Shown here one piece after another: positions 61,480 to 64,000 of a stretch of DNA of 64,000 bases. Both the position numbers and the translations under genes were made by a program. The notes below the pieces were generated by a model. The model did not search any database and was not told where the DNA came from. It saw nothing but the letters and a program-made list of their open reading frames with translations. The stretch is from Yersinia rochesterensis. Lineage in GTDB: Bacteria > Pseudomonadota > Gammaproteobacteria > Enterobacterales > Enterobacteriaceae. Each line of letters opens with the position of its first letter. Positions within the stretch are counted from its first letter, which is position 1. The DNA lies in contig NZ_CP032482.1 in NCBI RefSeq assembly GCF_003600645.1, forward strand, positions 3,038,001 to 3,102,000, read 5' to 3'.

Positions 61480-61545
61480 TCAAACAAAAACTAAGTTTAT
61501 TTATATTTTAAACTTGCCTTTTAAAATAAGTTATTTTATATTTAT
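61480..61545. promoter_or_regulatory. Left operator region downstream of cI
   Basis: AT-rich sequence with repeated operator-like elements CTAAGTTTA and AAATAAGTTATTT shares the TAAGTT half-site with the right operator. It lies between cI and the left early genes, where lambdoid oL/pL is expected. Confidence 0.5.
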
Positions 61546-61648
61546 CTCATCAACAGCGAACAGGCAGGACGCCCACGTAGTAGCTGCCGGTGGCATACGA
61601 AACATCGGATGATTCGCTTAGTAGGGTTAACAGTGTGGAGTAATCAGA

Positions 61649-61909
61649 ATGGAAATCAGCAAAAAAGATAGCGATAAACTTGAAGGCAGGACATTTAACC
61701 TACCTTCCGGGCTTAAATACCAGGCTATTAATGAATGTGAAATTGCATTGATTCGTTTGTTGCTCGAGGACTCCAAAGAACTCCAGAAACTTAAACCTAA
61801 TGCAAAAACCAACCAAAACATACGCCTCGCTGAGTCGATGCTGAGTAATCAAGCAGCCGTGAAGCGTGGTTATTACACCAGTAAAAGCCTTTGTGAAACG
61901 GATAATTAA
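61649..61909 (+). CDS. Small left-operon phage protein, unknown (86 aa)
   Basis: An 86-residue protein (MEISKKDSDKLEGRTFNLP) with GTGTGGAGTAATCAGA before the ATG. It is charged and helical (EIALIRLLLEDSKELQKL) with no membrane segment. It is the first gene after the left operator on the plus strand and overlaps the convergent gene by four bases. The family is not recognised. Confidence 0.65.
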   Translation: MEISKKDSDKLEGRTFNLPSGLKYQAINECEIALIRLLLEDSKELQKLKPNAKTNQNIRLAESMLSNQAAVKRGYYTSKSLCETDN

Positions 61910-62139
61910 AACAGGTCGCCTGGTTTTGGTGATAGCGGATCAAGCAGCGCCAGTGTTTGTTTGAAAATTAGTTCTTGTTGAGGTTCTAAATCACCACGAC
62001 CAAGACGCTCTCGAAAATAAAGAATGTGTCCTTCTAGATCTGTAGATGATGGCCCGCCATTTTCAGTAATTGAAGTTGCAAGACGCGTAATGGCAAGTTC
62101 CATAGCTTTAAGACGAATGTTTATATCTTCATTGTTCAC
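61906..62139 (-). CDS. Small convergent phage protein, unknown (77 aa)
   Basis: A 77-residue protein that begins with GTG behind a very strong AAGGAGG eight bases upstream (MNNEDINIRLKAMELAITRL). It is acidic and helical, ending DPLSPKPGDLF. It is transcribed against the surrounding left operon, so it may be expressed in the lysogen or control the operon by antisense. Family not recognised. Confidence 0.6.
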   Translation of the reverse strand: MNNEDINIRLKAMELAITRLATSITENGGPSSTDLEGHILYFRERLGRGDLEPQQELIFKQTLALLDPLSPKPGDLF

Positions 62140-62285
62140 AGAAAAATCCTCCTTGTTGTAGGGACTTTGAGGATACCACCGCCGCCTGAGGTGGAGAAGT
62201 AACCAGGCACAGATTTAATCCATTGCTGTGCTGTGTCTTTAGCGGCTGCGCCTGCCAACACCAGATTAGGCCAGCCGCCCTTTTT

Positions 62286-62369
62286 ACACACAGAGAAGCA
62301 CACCGGTCGGGATATCCCTTTTAACCCGTACAGTATAAAGCCCCCGGCTCGGTGTTCTTCTCTGTGTGT
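62286..62369 (+). other. Long inverted repeat (20-bp arms) upstream of the left operon genes
   Basis: Arms 62286-62305 and 62350-62369 (ACACACAGAGAAGCACACCG against CGGTGTTCTTCTCTGTGTGT) pair at 19 of 20 positions around a 44-base loop. The second arm runs into a GTGTGGAGTAA element. It lies in a gene-free stretch of about 275 bases. An RNA structure acting in attenuation or antitermination, or paired protein sites, are both possible. Confidence 0.6.
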
Positions 62370-62416
62370 GGAGTAAACGAACGCGGCAGGTGCCGCTTTA
62401 ATGAGAGGTTACCAAA

Positions 62417-62773
62417 ATGAGTGAACGTCAAACTGATGTAGCAGCTTTTATTAGTGATTTAGATGGCGGTGTATTCGAACAGAAATACGGTGCAATTTTA
62501 AGTGATGTCGCCCTTAGTGTTAATAACACCAGTAAAAAAGGCAAAGTCACCATTGAAATGGAATTTTCCGCCCTCGATGAAAATCGAGTCACCATTTCTC
62601 ATAAACTGAAATTTACCGCCCCAACAATGCGGGGTAATCGATCAGAAGATAATACGACGACTACGCCTATGTATGTAAATAAGGGTGGCCGACTTTCTTT
62701 ATTTAAAGAAGACCAAGGTCAATTATTCACGGTTAAAGGTGAAACAGACGGTAAATTAAAAACCGTTAATTAA
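62417..62773 (+). CDS. Phage early protein paired with DUF2303, unknown (118 aa)
   Basis: A 118-residue protein (MSERQTDVAAFISDLDGGVFEQKYG) with GAGAGG before the ATG. It is beta-rich (KVTIEMEFSALDENRVTISHKLKFTAP) and commonly accompanies DUF2303 genes in prophage recombination or early regions. A role in recombination or DNA binding is inferred only from that neighbourhood. Confidence 0.75.
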   Translation: MSERQTDVAAFISDLDGGVFEQKYGAILSDVALSVNNTSKKGKVTIEMEFSALDENRVTISHKLKFTAPTMRGNRSEDNTTTTPMYVNKGGRLSLFKEDQGQLFTVKGETDGKLKTVN

Positions 62774-62820
62774 TTCTTCACTTTCCCAGAAATCTATTTT
62801 TATATTTCAACGGAGTTAAT

Positions 62821-63642
62821 ATGTCCCAATTAGATGGCTCAGCAATCGCGCAAATTAAAGACTTAACACTATCGGGTTCATTTCTTAAAGGCTTGGAGTT
62901 AACTGACTGTCCGGTATCTGTTTTACCAAATAGTGTAGGCGTGGAGAGTCTGGAATGTTTCTATGAAAACCGCTATCGCTTTCGCGGCAAAATGGAAACC
63001 ACCAGTATCGACGATTTTGTAAAATATTCATCTGAATATTCTGGCCCCGGCGTTCGCTGCTTCATTGATGCCGATAGCATGCAAGCGGTAAGTATTTTCA
63101 ACCTTGGCACCCTTGTTTCCCCCGGTCACGCTGACAACACTGGCGTTATTGTTTTAAAGAAAACCGCCCCATTCACTGGGCTGTTAAACATCAATGAACG
63201 CAAACAGAGCCAGAAAGAACTTGCCGAATGGTTGGAAGATAACCGTGAGTTCCTGACTGCATTTAACGCAGACGGGGAAGTAATGAACGCTGTGCAGGCA
63301 GTAAATGGCGTTCGCCGCATCACTATTGAATCGCTATCTTCTTCTGATCATGAAGAAAATGATTTCAGCGGCAAGCGTTCACTGATGGAAAGTGTGGAGG
63401 CTAAGAGTAAAGACGTTATGCCAGCAGCATTTGAATTTAAATGCGTACCTTATGAAGGGTTGGGGGAGCGCCGATTCAAATTACGTTACAGTATTATTAC
63501 CAGCGACAAACCGATATTAGTATTGCGTATCATCCAGTTGGAAGCTGTAGAGGAAGAAATTGCAACTGAATTCCGCGACTTGCTTACCGCTAAATTTAAA
63601 GACGTCGAAGTTGAAACCTTTATTGGTAAATTTAAAGCGTAA
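62821..63642 (+). CDS. DUF2303-family phage protein
   Basis: A 273-residue protein (MSQLDGSAIAQIKDLTLSG) of the DUF2303 family, with the typical central FIDADSMQAVSIFNLG and AWLEDNRE-like ELAEWLEDNREFL segments. The function is not established; it is found in left early operons near recombination genes. CGGAG precedes the ATG by about nine bases. Confidence 0.88.
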   Translation: MSQLDGSAIAQIKDLTLSGSFLKGLELTDCPVSVLPNSVGVESLECFYENRYRFRGKMETTSIDDFVKYSSEYSGPGVRCFIDADSMQAVSIFNLGTLVSPGHADNTGVIVLKKTAPFTGLLNINERKQSQKELAEWLEDNREFLTAFNADGEVMNAVQAVNGVRRITIESLSSSDHEENDFSGKRSLMESVEAKSKDVMPAAFEFKCVPYEGLGERRFKLRYSIITSDKPILVLRIIQLEAVEEEIATEFRDLLTAKFKDVEVETFIGKFKA

Positions 63643-63731
63643 TTAAACCTTAATTAAATAGTATCACTTCAAATATCCCAGCAATGGGGTATTTGGCGGG
63701 GTATTACCTAAAAACCGTGTGGAGTATATTT

Positions 63732-64000
63732 ATGTCCTATATTACGACTTATTCAGGGCTGGAATTTAATTATCTAAAACCAGTCGTCAGCAGTATTTGC
63801 ATTAAAGATATCGCTCAGGCGTTATCACATGAATGCCGCTTTGCCGGTCACCTGCCTAATTTCTACTCTGTAGCCCAGCACTGCTGGTTAATAAGCCAGA
63901 TTGTACCTAAAGAGTTCGCCCTTGAAGCCCTGCTGCACGATGCAACCGAGGCTTATTGCAAAGATATCCCCTCACCTCTTAAGCGGCTACTACCTGATTA
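63732..64000 (+). CDS. Phage HD-family hydrolase (partial, YfbR-like)
   Basis: The first 89 codons run off the window end. The start ([17 protein letters not shown]) is preceded by GTGTGGAGTATATTT. The HD metal motif LLHDATEAY and an upstream His in [10 protein letters not shown] mark an HD-domain phosphohydrolase related to 5'-deoxynucleotidases, common in prophage left operons. It may alter nucleotide pools during infection. Confidence 0.85.
   Translation, partial: MSYITTYSGLEFNYLKPVVSSICIKDIAQALSHECRFAGHLPNFYSVAQHCWLISQIVPKEFALEALLHDATEAYCKDIPSPLKRLLPD

Larger units (their letters stand above)
25615..64000. mobile_element. Lambda-like siphophage prophage integrated in the ushA 3' end (continues past window)
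   Basis: From the ushA junction to the window end every gene fits a lambdoid gene order: tail fibres, J, I, K, L, M, tape measure, G/GT, V, U, Z, head genes, terminase, lysis, Q, replication, immunity and left early operon. The att core probably lies within about 25530-25620. Integrase, excisionase and the second att site must be to the right of base 64000. Two IS copies interrupt terminator hairpins but no recognised phage coding sequence. Confidence 0.95.

Overview
The window joins a conserved enterobacterial chromosome segment to two mobile regions. The backbone order (argU tRNA-Arg, folD, ybcJ, cysS, ppiB, lpxH, purE-purK, ybbP-ybbA, tesA, ybbO, cnoX/ybbN, qmcA-ybbJ, cueR, copA, ybaP, ybaK, then the ushA 3' end) is that of Escherichia-like Enterobacterales. 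Protein divergence from E. coli, a CopA with an extra metal-binding domain and palindromic intergenic repeats suggest Yersinia or a close relative. This is an inference; the species is not resolved.

Bases 1-6990 are the integrase-proximal end of a genomic island in the 3' end of argU. It carries the C-terminal part of a very large helical protein of unknown function, followed in the same direction by an AT-rich 1004-residue SF2 helicase with a nuclease-like C-terminus, then a facing P4-type tyrosine integrase. The two-gene unit resembles an anti-phage defence module but I cannot name it.

Bases 7266-25474 are housekeeping genes. Visible regulation includes a PurR-like box before purE, a CueR-type promoter before copA and an in-frame slippery heptamer in copA at the place of the E. 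coli CopA(Z) frameshift, which here would release a two-domain copper chaperone.

From about 25.6 kb to the end of the window lies a lambda-like siphophage prophage inserted in the 3' end of ushA; its integrase end is outside the window. Leftward from the immunity region the order is cro, cII-like, small early genes, an O-like initiator with internal iterons, MT-A70 methylase, RusA, Rha/KilAC antirepressor, DUF968, Q, an IS4-family element, Ash-like ORF, beta-class methylase, holin, endolysin, Rz/Rz1, a second Rha protein, a cos candidate, terminase, gpW, portal, a ClpP protease/major capsid fusion, head-tail and tail genes (FII, Z, U, V, G/GT, tape measure, M, L, K), a lipoprotein moron, a second copy of the same IS, I, J and tail fibres. 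Rightward lie the CI-like repressor and the left early operon (DUF2303, HD hydrolase).

The prophage seems nearly complete in the window, but both IS copies sit in intrinsic-terminator hairpins of the late operon. Its repressor lacks both the Ala-Gly cleavage site and the Ser nucleophile, so induction may depend on an antirepressor.
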